Assembly (NCBI GenBank): GCA_032191485.1
Contig: JAVDOI010000012.1
Location: forward strand, 20,203,485-20,267,484
DNA length: 64,000 nucleotides
Direction of reading: 5' to 3'
Source: Leptoclinus maculatus
Lineage: Eukaryota > Chordata > Actinopteri > Perciformes > Stichaeidae
A program made the position numbers and the translations under genes. The notes beneath the pieces were generated by a model. That model worked only from the letters and a program-made list of their open reading frames with translations, was not told where the DNA came from and did not search any database. Shown one piece after another: positions 48,530-60,359 of the stretch; the stretch's first letter is position 1, and every line of letters starts with the position of its first letter.

Positions 48530-49830
48530 TGTCTCACTGTTTGTAGTAAATATCAACGTGTTCTCTAGCGACCAACCGGCAGAGAAAGACTGGATCGTAC
48601 ATCTTAGAGCTTTTTTAAAAATCCCGACTCAAGGTCAACTTACTGGCTTTCCCCGGATGTCTTGGAAGCTTCACAGCTGTGGTCACATGACAACTAAGTA
48701 AGAGACCAATGTTTCATACACTAATATGTTCTTTTTTCTATTGATGAAAGTGATCTTGACCATCAGGCTGTATTAATAGAACTAGTATAGAAAGTATATC
48801 AGATAGGTTCTGTGTATTTCAGCAGTGTTCCCTTCCTCTGGCGGGTCAGTGAGTCCTTACATTAAACAAAGGTCCGAATGAAGTGGAATAGGTAATGATG
48901 CAGGAGACGCGTTGAGAGTGCGCTTTGGTACTGATGCACCTGCACCAGTGAACCGGGTCCTGGATCAGTCACACGGGTTGACGCGTCTGTCGTTTGGCCA
49001 CAAGATGGCGCAACCGTCTCACCGTCCCGGTCGTTCCTCTGGTTTGTCCGCGCGCTTCAGATTTGAGCTTCCTGGTCTCCTGAGAAGTGCCTCTTGGATT
49101 CTTTGCGCACAATAATGTGATTGTTTTTGGATCACGGTAAAATAATAAGGAGCGCGTGAACTGACTCTGAATCTCAGTACAACGGTTTAGATTGATGGAC
49201 GCCAATAACGGGGAAACGGCAAACACGTTTTATTTTAGCTTTGCAGGATATTTCGTTATAAAAAATAAAAAAAAACGTCTGACAGAAACGGTAAATAAAA
49301 AGGAAGCATAGCTGTAGAAACATGTGAATAATCGAACCATGCCATATTAGTTTTTGGGTATATGGATCTCGTATTTAAACTTTGTATTTGCTTAGCCAGC
49401 TTCATTACTAAATGTTATGTGGTATGATCATTTTAAATTGTTTACTGTTTTAAGTTTATCATTATTAATCTTCAAACTCACTTCAGAAAAAAATATTTGT
49501 CAGTTATGAGAAAATTTGGCACAAACGTAGGCATCTCATTATTTTGCTATAATGTCACACGCCTTCCTTTAATGAAGGATACACATCAAATATGAACCAA
49601 ATTTAGGATTAACACAAAAAAAAGTATTTAAAATTCCACTATGACGTATGCCAAATTTAAGAGTATCTTAATATCTTATTTTATTTAAGACAGTCTACTC
49701 ACGTGCAGGTATGAGTCTGTTGATAAGGAAAAATAAAATGACCAATATGCTGAACGGAGTTTGGCGCGAGGGCTGAAATCAGTCAAGTCGTTTTGAGTCG
49801 TTGGGAAACAGGAAAGTGGTTTTATTCATG
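48530..49830. other. Intergenic between gmeb2 and pdyn 3' ends, no gene seen
   Basis: The two genes converge here. AT-rich, with short frames only. Confidence 0.45.
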
Positions 49831-49850
49831 GTTTTATTAAACAAGCATCA

Positions 49851-49856
49851 TTTATT
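49851..49856 (-). terminator. pdyn: pdyn polyadenylation signal
   Basis: AATAAA on the minus strand about 185 bp past the stop. A second AATAAA is about 20 bp further on (near 49832). Confidence 0.6.
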
Positions 49857-50039
49857 GAATGACAGACGATGATGCCAACAACACACGGATGAGAATTATT
49901 TTTACACAGAAGGCAACCGAGCTGGCTGTAAGCAATATAAGCAGGCATATGATACTTTCTGGTTAAATGGTGTCATTTCAAGTGAACCTGCACAAGTTCT
50001 TCGTAGTTTTTCTTTATTTTCACCCCCGGCAGAGTTCAT

Positions 50040-51292
50040 CTATAGGCTCAAGTCATCGTAGTAATACGGCTCCTCGGCCGAGCGCACAGAGATTTTGAAG
50101 TGGCGGCGCAGAAATCCTCCGTAACGCTTGTCCCACTTCAGGTTGTTCAACTTTGGTCGGATCCGCCTCATGAAGCCCCCGTAGCGCTTCTGCAGCTCCT
50201 CGGGCTCTTGGCTCTCCGTCTCCGCGGAGCTACTCCTCTTTGACTTGGGACCGAATTTGCGTAAAAAGCCGCCGTAACGCTTCACGTAACCGCGGAGCGC
50301 CCGGTCCTCCGCGGCGTCGTCTGCGTCCGGCGGCGCGTCCGCGTCCCTCTCCTCCAGCCTCTTCAGCAAGTCCTCGTACTTCTTGGGCAGCGACCCGGCC
50401 TTCAGGACGTAGTTGTCGCGCCACGGAGAGGCGAATAGTTTGTTCTTGTTCTTGTCGATCCTCTTGATGAAGCCGCCGTAGCGCTTGACCAGGTCCGCCT
50501 GCTGGCTCTCCTCCTCCTCCGCCGCTTCGTCCTGGCTGAAGTCCGCCAGCCCCGGAACCCGGTCGCAGCTCTCCAGCTGCCCCTCACACTCGGCGTTGCA
50601 CGACTGTGGGACACAGGAGAAAAAGAGCATGAGACCAATATCGGTGCGCGCGCGCGCGCGCAAACACACACACAGGCAGATGTGTGGCGCTAAAAGTCAT
50701 TTTAACAGGTTTTGCTGTCAGTTTGAGAAACCAAGAACACTACCCGAACCCCAATGTCCTCCTTACATTTCTTAAGTGCTAACACACACACACTCTGCTT
50801 GTCCAAAGAAGGATCCAAACCTAAGGTTTTACGCAACCCATATTAAGCCTATGAGGCTACATTCATTCACACTGACACATTTGGCATTTTTTACTTTAGG
50901 ATTTAGGAAATTAAAATAGACAAAAAAAAGTAAACGAAGTTTCGTTGAAGAGAAAACAATTTGTAAGTTTAAACGTGGATCACTAAGTAGACGTCCGAAG
51001 TTAAGCCAATTCCAATTTAGGCGTCCGCTGCCAATCATTTCAAAATGAAACTGACAAAAAAAATAATGCAACTAAAGCCCAATAAATTCTCCAAACAGCA
51101 GCAGTTTTTCCACCTCTCTCTCTCTCTCGCTGGTAAAAGAGCTTCGTGTTAAGTTGTCTCCGGTCTTACCAGGCTGCTGAAGGCGGCGTCGGGGCCGAGG
51201 ATCTGCTGCACGCATTTCTCGCACTGCGAGGAGCAATCTGCGTGGATGGAGGGCGGCAAGCTCAGCATCAGCACCAGGACATACCACTCCAT
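50040..51292 (-). CDS. pdyn: Prodynorphin (opioid peptide precursor)
   Basis: Secreted neuropeptide precursor; products act on opioid receptors, chiefly kappa. Coding exons 51292-51170 and 50603-50040 join in phase, giving 228 aa. A signal peptide (MEWYVLVLMLSLPPSIHA) precedes six cysteines (DCSSQCEKC ... SCNAECEGQLESC) typical of the opioid precursor N-terminus. Four YGGF cores follow, each bounded by KR: YGGFIKR, YGGFLRKFGPK (neoendorphin position), YGGFMRRIRPKLNNLKWD (dynorphin A position) and YGGFLRRHFKISVRS (dynorphin B position). The dynorphin-type extensions and order separate it from proenkephalin. The dynorphin A core has Met instead of the Leu usual in mammals, and the first core has Ile. 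A 5' untranslated exon ends at the donor 51673/51672. Confidence 0.95.
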
Positions 51293-51784
51293 TCTTCACC
51301 AGATCCCTGGCACACGCACAAACACACACACACACACACGCACAAAAAAGAACACAGGCGGTGAGTCTGGGTAAGGCTCAGAATTTAACCGGCTTGGTTT
51401 TCAGGACTCGCAGACTGTAGACATAACTTAACTTGTAGCTACTCAAGAAAATGACTTGCTTCCTGAAAACACTCTTAATCGAGTCAGCTTTGATAATAGC
51501 TCGTTAAAACACACGATGTTATTGATCATGTGGACCTGTGCGCAGTGCGTAATGGCGCACCAAAGCCAAGTCTTTCTGTCAGCACTTTGTTACAAAAAAA
51601 TAGAAATATGAAGTGTGTCTTCACTCAGACCAGAAAAGACAGTAAAGTTAAAAAAAAGTGTGGAGTCGGTACCTCAGGAGTTGGACAGATTCTTCCAGCC
51701 GTAGTAAGACTCACAGATGCGCATCTACTATCAAACGTCCGCCCTCCAACTCTTCGTGTTTCTCCTGCGCTGCTCGTCGCCTTC

Positions 51785-51851
51785 GCTTTTTATCGCCGGA
51801 GACTCGGTCGTGTCACCGCGGCGCATCAGAGCATTCTAATAAGGGACCAAT
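51785..51851 (-). promoter_or_regulatory. pdyn: pdyn promoter elements
   Basis: On the minus strand, gataaaaagc (51794-51785) is a TATA-like box. ATTGG (51851-51847), an inverted CCAAT, lies about 55 bp upstream of it. Transcription would begin near 51760, about 90 bp before the first donor. A further tatata at about 51932 with + strand spacing could serve a divergent transcript. Confidence 0.55.
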
Positions 51852-52494
51852 GGGAGGGGAATGTGATGCGTAAATAAGCCCACCGCCTCCCCGCTTCGGG
51901 AGGTTTTTGAAAACAACGCCCACACAGAGAAGGTATATAGGAGCGGCAGCGCAGTTCATCCCATCGGCGCATCATCACCACCATCATTCCATCTCTCGGG
52001 GGCCTCGATCAGAAACCTGGGCTGTAAAAACCTACAGTAGAGACAGAAGACACTGTTTGATATAAACACGATGAACGAGATCTTCATTCATCTCTGTCAT
52101 TTTAACCAAATTTTAAGAAAAAGTACTGGTTTGGACATTGCTGGCCTTCAGCTCACACCTTTCTTTTGACCATTTGAGTGTAGTGGAACAAGCTTTGAAC
52201 ACAACACCGACATTATCACCATATAAAGTTGTAACTTTGTACTTCAGTTAACAAACGGGTCTTTTGACACACCTAGCAGATTTGGAGCAGCACGATCATT
52301 CATCTGAAATAGTGTTTGTGTCCACCTGATGAATGTAAGTCCAATATTCCTTCGTTTAGCTCTTTTTTGGTCTCTAACTATTCCTGAGGGAAATATAAAG
52401 GCACAGGTGTGTTCCTCATCTCTAAGTGTGTCGTTCTGCTGTTTGTTGTTGAGCAGGCTGTGAACAGTGGCTTTATCACATAGACTTTCAGAAG

Positions 52495-52830
52495 TAGACG
52501 TAGTCAAGGTGACGTCACCCATTGGTTTGTGGACTTCTGTTTTGAAGTCTCACGGTCAGCATTTTGGCCGTCGCCATCTTGTTTTTGCTACCACAAGTGA
52601 CACGAAAGGGCGGAGCTAAGTACAACTGAAAGCAGCATTTGACATTTTTAGGTGACCAAAATGTTTCAATTAACTTTGACAAAGGGAAAACACACTGAAA
52701 GGGTTAAAGTTGTAAGACGAAAACACGGACAACTCGCTGTGGTAGCGACCTGTTAATCAAAAGGTAGCCCCGCCCCTAAAGCATACCCTGCTTTATGGTC
52801 TATTTGACTCTAAATGGACCATAATTTACT
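52495..52830 (+). repeat. Dispersed repeat family R1, copy 2
   Basis: Shares gtagtcaaggtgacgtcacc, cccattggtttgtggac, ttttgaagtctc and ggccgtcgccatcttg with copies 1 and 3, and tagcgacctgt with copy 3. Confidence 0.75.
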
Positions 52831-52839
52831 AAATGAACA

Positions 52840-55690
52840 TCATGCTGTATTGAAGAAGACTTGAAATATAGCAATTGAGACTATAAACAGGCAGTCTTCC
52901 TGCAAGACACTGAACCCTTAATTGCTCCCCCCAGTTAGGGGGGCTGGAGGGGAGAAGTCCTAACTTAATATTACAGGGCAACCGGCCCCATCTAGAACCG
53001 CCCCTGCTTACAATGTTTAGGTAATACATCAAGATAGAAGTAGGGTCATTTTTCTCATAGATTTCTATACAATCAGACTTATTTTTTACAACCAGAGGAG
53101 TCGCCCTCTGATGGATGTTAGAGAGAATGCAAATGTAATGCACTTCAGCATTGGCTTCACTTTCTAGACCCCGAGGTTTCCGCCTGGTTTATCAGAGCTT
53201 TCTCACTGAAAACAGCTGTCTGCTGTCTGCTGGTTGATGACAGCACTGAGACTGAACCAAAACAATAAAGTATTGGGCTGTAAAACCCAGGGGAACTGCA
53301 GTATTGGTGATAAGTCAGTGGGTTTGCTTTAAACTAACAAAGTGACGTCCTATCACGTTTAAAGACAAGTGTTTATACAGTACCTGTTTCAAATAGCCAA
53401 ACTCAAAGGTCTTGATGCAATTATTTGAACACACGGGCAAACCGCTGCACACTTTTGGACATTCTTTCCTCAAAGTTATTCATTATGTTGCACTCGGCCT
53501 TTTGCATGAAAAAGTAGTTATGTCAAGAACTTGAGAGAGAATTTTAATCCCCGCTTACTTTCATACCTTTGCACACCTGACCGATCCCTGTGTTAACTGG
53601 GCATGACTGTCAGATTGTGCTTCGGAAGCTTACAAAACTGATCGGGCCACAGCTACCCCTGCTTCGAGGCCACGATCTGATAAGCACAAACTATGAAGCA
53701 TGCTTGCGCCTTAAGCACAATGCTTCCCGGAACTCAAGAGGTATGCTGACTGTTCTGCAAAACTTGGCCTTGTATCTTTGACTTTCTCCCGAAGCGCAGC
53801 TTTATGATGCACCACATGTGTCGGGCACTAACGATTTCTTAATCCTGAGTGGAATATGCTCGCGCCTCCCTCGCCTCTTGGGCAAATCTACGCCTACCGT
53901 GTGTCATTATTGCATTCGTGCTGTGGTCGGTGGATGCTTTCAGGCCGCTTTGTGTAGTAGATTAGCAGCAAGTGAGGTCAGCGAGCGCTCTGTGCTGCGC
54001 TGTGGGAGGTCCCCGGTGAAATGATCCACACATGACAATCGGGGCCTGGTCCCATTTCAAGGTCGAAGCCTTTGAAAGCTCATTGATAGATCAAGGCTAC
54101 GCCGTAGGGCCTCCGTATCTTTGTTTTAGTTGACAAATGAAGAGAAACCTCGGGCGTGTGACTGAGTGGCGACTGACTGGTGCAGTCCACAAGTGCTTTT
54201 CACTCTGGCATGATAGCAAGTGTTTCACTTGGATTGCTTTTCATATTTCTTATTCCAAGATAAGAAATGATTTCTTGGTTTGCCGATGTTTACACTGACA
54301 TTACACTCCTGTTGACAATGTGATATTTAATCCTGTTTGCACTTTTTATTTCATCAATTTTCATTTTACATCTTCACTTCGAGATAAAAATGAATCTCTT
54401 TAACTACCATGACAACTGTTTTCATCGTGTCATTACTACGCTGTGACGGCGTTATATTCCTCTAGTTGGTAGAAGGTGCTGCTCAGCAATACTCAGGGGG
54501 CTGACACCTTCTACAATTAAAATATATCCTTTTAACACACAAAACACGCAGCGCTTTTAAACATGAGGATTTAAGTCACCAACACAGTCACTCTGTCAGT
54601 CCACCCAACACGTTGGTCCAGAGCAATATAGTCCCACTGTAATCTCCATAAACATTTTCTACATTCAACGGGTCGGGATTTTGGTGTCTGAAGCGTTCTG
54701 GTTTTCTGTTTGTAGTCTGAGTAGTATTGACCAATCCCATTTGAGCAGGCTTTGCTGAGTGCAGGTAACAGTCTGTGTGTAGAGAAAAGGAGGTGGACAA
54801 AATGCAATTTAGGAACCCACCGGGCATTGTCTGGCTATGATGTAGATATGTATTGGTTTTAGATGAGCTTGTAAACTGGCTACTTGTGAAACAATGAGCA
54901 GCGCACAGAAAACAAAGTCTTGGTCTGGATATCGGCAGGCTACATCCGAATCCCAGAAATATAACCTCTTGCCCAATATCCGATGTATTCCGAGATTGGC
55001 CCCCGCTGCTGCTGGCCAGGTTGCTGTGAAATTAGCTGTGGAAATTCTTGGTCACCAGAAGATCAATCCTGACGGTTTTGGTAACATTTTCCTCTAGCGC
55101 CACCATCAAGACACATATTTCCACTTTTATTACAGACAAAATATAATGGACAGATTGTCAAGAATGAGGATGAACTCTCCATTTTTTCTTTCTGTACTTT
55201 TCTGAAGCACCCCTCTTAAAATGTCAAAACCTACAGCGAGCACGCAGGAAAGCCACCTGGAAAGTGAACATAAACATGGTAAGGCCATCGGTTATTTAGT
55301 TTGGTGCTGATCCCTCCATGCTGTTTAAATTAACAATTAGAGTGTCTTTTGTGACGTTTGTTTTACAGGCTTCTTTTAGAAGACCTAAACATTGTTACCC
55401 AATGAAAAGAAAATTACTCAATATGTTGACGTTTTTTAACATTCAATGCCAATGTTTCCCTACAGAGGACTGGTCAGCTTCATTCGAACTCCACATCCCC
55501 ATATATTTTTTCATTTTCAAACTTGTAGTCTTCAGCCCCAACCAACACTGACTTAAGTGAAATCACGTGAAACAGTTTATCAGACTTCCCACAGCTCACT
55601 CTGGAGACACTAAAGCCTTGCGTAACCTCAACCATTACACCTGGTTGAGATTAGGCAAAGATTATATTTAAGGTTTATAGTGGCTTACTC
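52840..55690. other. Intergenic, no gene seen
   Basis: Short frames without splice support. Nothing could be assigned to a family. Segments near 52920-53010 (ccccccagttaggggggctgg and cccatctagaaccgcccc) look like DNA-transposon end material. Confidence 0.4.
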
Positions 55691-55695
55691 TACTG

Positions 55696-56267
55696 TCAGG
55701 AGTACATAGAATATAAAAACATTTTAATGTCATCATATATAAAGGCTTTGCTTACTATAGGGTGTGCTCGTTTGTCGTATAATGTTGGGATAGCAGTTTG
55801 GCTGAAGTATTTTCGCCCCGGTAAGACGTACCTTGAATCCAGTGTTTTAATCATTGCTCTGAACCCGTCTTTCTCGACTGTCTGTAGCGGGATCATGTCC
55901 TTGCATAGCTGGATCGTTATTGCGTTCCACCGCTTGCTTTTCTTGTCATATGCAGTGCTTCGATCAAATACCTCTTCAAGCGATGTGTGACCCTTTGGCT
56001 TCACTGTTTCACTCGCGTTAACGTTACCGGTTGACGACCGTAATCACACTCTTGGTATTCCAACTCATGTTTTCTGCTGAGTTGATGGAGTAAGTTGCTC
56101 GTGTTACCACCAGCGTCAACAACAGTGGCTCGACACACTTTGCAATATATAGTCTTTTGGACGTTGGACTTTTTAAAACCAAAACACTTCCAAACAACGG
56201 AGACAGCTCCTCTCTTGGGCACAGACTCTATCGGTGCATCTCCGGTCTGTCTTTGTTCATCCTGCAT
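55696..56267 (-). pseudogene. ZBED1-like hAT transposase fragment
   Basis: The minus frame reads SVVWKCFGFKKSNVQKTIYC KVCRATV, then GGNTSNLLHQLSRKHELEY, a BED zinc finger (CxxC...HxxxxH). After a frameshift near 56005 comes SLEEVFDRSTAYDKKSKRW, then FRAMIKTLDSRYVLPGRKYF and QTAIPTLY, the region after the finger in ZBED1-type (hAT-Ac) transposases. It is cut off before the catalytic core. Terminal repeats were not found. It is a relic and not expected to be functional. Confidence 0.8.
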
Positions 56268-56589
56268 CGCTCTTTTCTGTTCTTTAATGTAGCGTTACTG
56301 TAGCGACGGAGCCTCTCCCAGCTGTTAGCAGACTGTTGTGCTAGCTGGCTAGCTAGCGAGCTGTACCCAGCATGCCGTTCGGCGGTGAAATTTTATAAAT
56401 GTACAATTATTAGTGTTACAAATTGTTTATGTGTCACAAACTGTTGTGTCGTGGTGTTTTGCCCTGTTAAAGAGTGTTAGTTGTGGGTTATTAATTGTTG
56501 TTATAAAGTTATAACCATGACTAGGGGTCTCTCTCAATACACTTAAAGCTCCGACCGCAGCGCCCTTAGCGGCAAACAATATATTTTGC

Positions 56590-56800
56590 TGCCTGTTGAA
56601 GAGTGACAGCAGTTGTTTCGGCTATGCACCGGTATGACCATCACCAGGACAGAGCTGCCATCCATAGAGGACCTTTGCAACCAGCGGTGCATTAAAAAGG
56701 CCAACAGGATATCAGAGACCTCAACCACACCTGCCACAAACTGTTCTGCCCTTTTTCAGAGGCAGGCAGGTCGGTTCGGCCATCTGATCTGGATCCTCCT
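56590..56800 (+). mobile_element. LINE reverse transcriptase C-terminal relic
   Basis: The + frame reads LPSIEDLCNQRCIKKANRIS and then weakly SHP/LFxLLPSGRR-like text (CSALFQRQAGRFG), matching the last part of fish non-LTR retrotransposon ORF2. It is short, diverged and unrelated in position to the LINE at 21385. Confidence 0.5.
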
Positions 56801-56819
56801 GGATGCTTGCTTTTAAAGA

Positions 56820-57025
56820 TTTTACTAGCTAGTCCAACTGGTAAGTGGTCCCTAGGGTAGACCCTGAATACGCTGGAGAGATTATATATCTCGTCTGGCC
56901 TGGGAACGTCTCAGGGTTCCCCATAAAGGGCTGGAAAACGTTTCTGGGGAGAAGGACAAATGGAATGCCCTGCTAAGCCTGCCGCCCCAACGAACTGGCA
57001 CTGGATAGCGGAAAGTTAATGGAGG
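56820..57025 (+). mobile_element. Non-LTR retrotransposon 3' end fragment
   Basis: Text such as gagattatatatctcgtctg, gcctgggaacgtctcagggt and ctgccgccccaacg followed by ggatagcgg resembles the widespread fish LINE 3' end (from memory). Class not resolved. Confidence 0.5.
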
Positions 57026-57869
57026 GATGCAACAATCGTGGTCATGGTTAAAATAAATCAACATTGACTGTTGATTGATGTCTGGTGATAAAGTCTAAAT
57101 GTAGTTGTTGATCTATCCACCCTAAGGTCCTTCGTCTGTTGACTTTATTGCTCTATATGGACATCACCTGACGGACAAAAGCCATAATTTCTAAGGCTGC
57201 TAGTGAGACAAACAAAAAACATTTTTGTATCGGGGTACTTGCTTAAGCGTCGATCTTTCTGGGATGAAAATCTTTAAAGGGCATCTGACTCAGAAAACCT
57301 TGAACATCATCACAAATAGTGTTTTTTTACAGCCAGAACATTGTGGCCAATTGTGTGTGATGTGACTAATCACTGCCTGGCCCATGGATATATGACAGAT
57401 AGAGTTTGGGGATTCAAAGGCTGAGCTTGTGCATCGTATTGACAAGCTCTTTCTTTCTTTCTTCTTCTTCTACAGCAGTCCAGTAAGCTTTCTCCCTGCA
57501 CAGAGAAGAACTGACCCTGAACACACTGAATGCAGTGCCTCTATACAGTGCAAGATAAAAAACCTGACACCACAAAGTAACACTCATGGGTGTCTGGTGG
57601 AATGATAGCATATAGAACACAATAGTTACTATGGTTACCATGGTATACCTTTTCAGCTGCATTTGTCCAGCATTTCTGTTTTTTCGGGTAATCCTGGTTC
57701 TACTTTTTTTTCTTTACCCCAACACAAAAATTGATGAGTGCTGGAAAATATAACTGTTAATTTTTTTTACCAGCATGTCATCCTGACACATACGTTTTAG
57801 TTGAACAGAATGGACTTCATGCTGGGATATTCTTTGTATAGTTATGGTTTACCTACGAGAAGGAACATT

Positions 57870-58480
57870 CATACCTAAGTGTACCGAGCGGCAACCTCCG
57901 GGGATGCAAATCCTTGAATGGCCACTTGAAGCTGGCTCCAAATGCGAGTCAATCCCCATACAGGCCCATTTTAAAATGTCCAATTTTACAGCAGAAAAGT
58001 TTACAGCCTGGTACAAAGAACGGTTTTGGTCTTTCAGCTAATTTCCCTGTTCATGAGCAGGGGGTGAATTATTATTATTTATTTTTTAAATTATATTAAG
58101 TGACAGGTCGCTACCCCGCCTTTGTACCGCAGTCGGCTCTACTAAAAGAAACTCTAAGGAGTCAGCTGTTAATTATTTTCTGGTAAGTATTACAAACAAG
58201 CCTGTAAATTTGCCTCCCAATTAAAATCACACAGAATTTATGGATGCACCTTGATAACCAAGCTAGCTAACCAACGCCAGCGTTAGCTGCTAACAGTGTC
58301 TTACCCCGCCGGGCCTTCCTCTTCTCCAGCTCCACCCCCTCGTCCAAATATATGGTTTCATCAGGTTTACCACAATCCAAGATGGCGACAGCCAAAATGT
58401 TGCATCCGAGGCTTCAAAACTGTAGTCCACAAACCATTAGGGGACGTCATGGTGACTGTACATCCACTTTCATATGCAGT
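57870..58480 (-). repeat. Dispersed repeat family R1, copy 3
   Basis: The reverse complement contains gacgtcccctaatggtttgt, ttttgaagcctc, ggctgtcgccatcttgg, then ttgtaccaggctg and ggagccagcttcaagtggcc, matching copy 1 (16245-16720) in order. Confidence 0.75.
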
Positions 58481-58648
58481 CTAGGACTTTAATATACTTA
58501 TTTATTTATTGAAATAACCAATAATATGTAGGTTTGCATATGGACGGTATGGACATGTCACCCCGATATTTTTGGAGGACAGAATTGTCCCCACCAATAT
58601 TTGAGCAAACTTCTCATATAACGGTTGCATTATCTTCCATTGCACACG

Positions 58649-58650
<2 letters not shown>

Positions 58651-58683
<33 letters not shown>
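58651..58683 (+). repeat. (GA)n microsatellite
   Basis: About 16 GA repeats. Confidence 0.93.
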
Positions 58684-58686
<3 letters not shown>

Positions 58687-58689
58687 CAG

Positions 58690-60350
58690 ACTGAGCAGCA
58701 GAATCGCTTGTTGACTGGCGCGGAGAAAGGCGCTTCTGGTTTGATCATCATGGTCCGGACCTCGGTTATTATTTCCTGAAAAGCCCACGTCTGTGTGGCG
58801 CACCTGACAGCACATCTATGGTCACTGCAGGGAGGTTACACAAAACCTATATGAAGGCTAAACTCCTTTATGCTATTTAATGTTATATTTCTACAAACGA
58901 TGATGATAATTTCATCAGCTGATCCACAGCTGACCACCAGTGTCAATAGCAGACACTCCGGCTCTCTCCTCTGAGCTGCAGAATGTGATGGTGAGCAAGT
59001 ACAGATAAGTTTCAACCTGGTTTATGTATTTTATATCTTTGACAATTGAAAGGGGCTCATAGAATAGTTATGGCTCATTACCACAAATAACACTGCTGGT
59101 TTGAATGTTTATGATCAAGTGGATCTAGTCTGTACTTTATCAAGGGTGGTGAAGTTAACATTTGTGTGGACAATAAGACACACATTAGTGAGATGTATGC
59201 CTTGCCAATGCAAGTTTAGGTTTCATAGGGCTACAGGTGCGTTTACTCAGCAGAGGTAACATTAAATGACAAAAGTCGATCTACAGGAGAATAAATATTT
59301 GTGAGCAGTACAGAATGCCTGAGAGTCTTACTTATACTTTTAATTGTCACCTGGTGCCTAAATGTAGTGTTTTCCTTTAAATACAGACCCCTTAGACCCC
59401 CCTGCTTTATATGTTATAATGTTGAAACCACAACTACGCCCTTCAATAATACAACACATGAGGGGGTTGTGATGGTGGAAGCAGCTGCAGCAGGGAATGA
59501 TATTGACATGAGGGTAGCAGCAGAGCAACAGTCACACATGTCAGGTTATAATGTCCACACCGTAAACCTTCATGAATTGGATGTCAAGTAGAGGACTCAA
59601 TGAAACCTCTGATGTAACTGTGATGTCAAGTGCTTTTTCTGAACTAACGCTAAAAAAACACACTAATAACCAAAGTAACAAATCCATTGCAGTGTTTGCA
59701 CAAAATGCCACATTTGATGACCAAATCATTCTTCAGGTCTGATATGAAGAGAAAAAACGTTCAGTCAGACCGTGTGATTTCCATTTGGAAATCACACGTA
59801 TGCAAGTAATTGGAGTGGCATCATTCATTGACTTAGAAATGGTTTCACAGGAATTTTAATAATTTAATAACAACTTCTTCATTGTATTGCTCTAGTTGTG
59901 TTTAAATCTCGAATTTTTTTAGACTCAAAAGAATCAATGAAAAAATAAACGAGGTGGAATCACCAGAACTTGTTGCTGCCGACCTTGTGATGAAGTGTTT
60001 AAAAATCATGTTATCTCTTTCTTAATGAGCTTTTGTCACTTGGCCATAAGGTTCCTAAGCAACCTGGAGTGGGATGTTTCTTTGTGGTCCTTCATCTTTT
60101 CTTTCATTGCTCAGCGTCGCCTTGGCTGAAGCACTGTGTGACAGGGAGCATTGATTTATTGGCTCCTGTGGATATTTTATATTTACACACTTCTGTCCTT
60201 TATTATCCATTGATCCAGTGAGTATCATTCACCTGTAATGCGGTGGATGAGACACCGGTTAAATATATCGTATAACAATGTCCTAAAGGTCACACTGTAG
60301 AGGTGTTCAGACCGAGTTTGACCCCTTTTGAACCCCCATCCGCACTCACA
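58690..60350. other. Intergenic, no gene seen
   Basis: Short frames only. 58910-58985 weakly resembles 4080-4140 (tcagctgaccac...ctcctctg), which suggests shared repeat ancestry. Confidence 0.4.
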
Positions 60351-60359
60351 ACGTAACAT

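Noticed and set aside
54894..55097. 67-aa frame starting MSSAQKTKSW
   Set aside because: No recognised domain, no splice or promoter context; likely chance.
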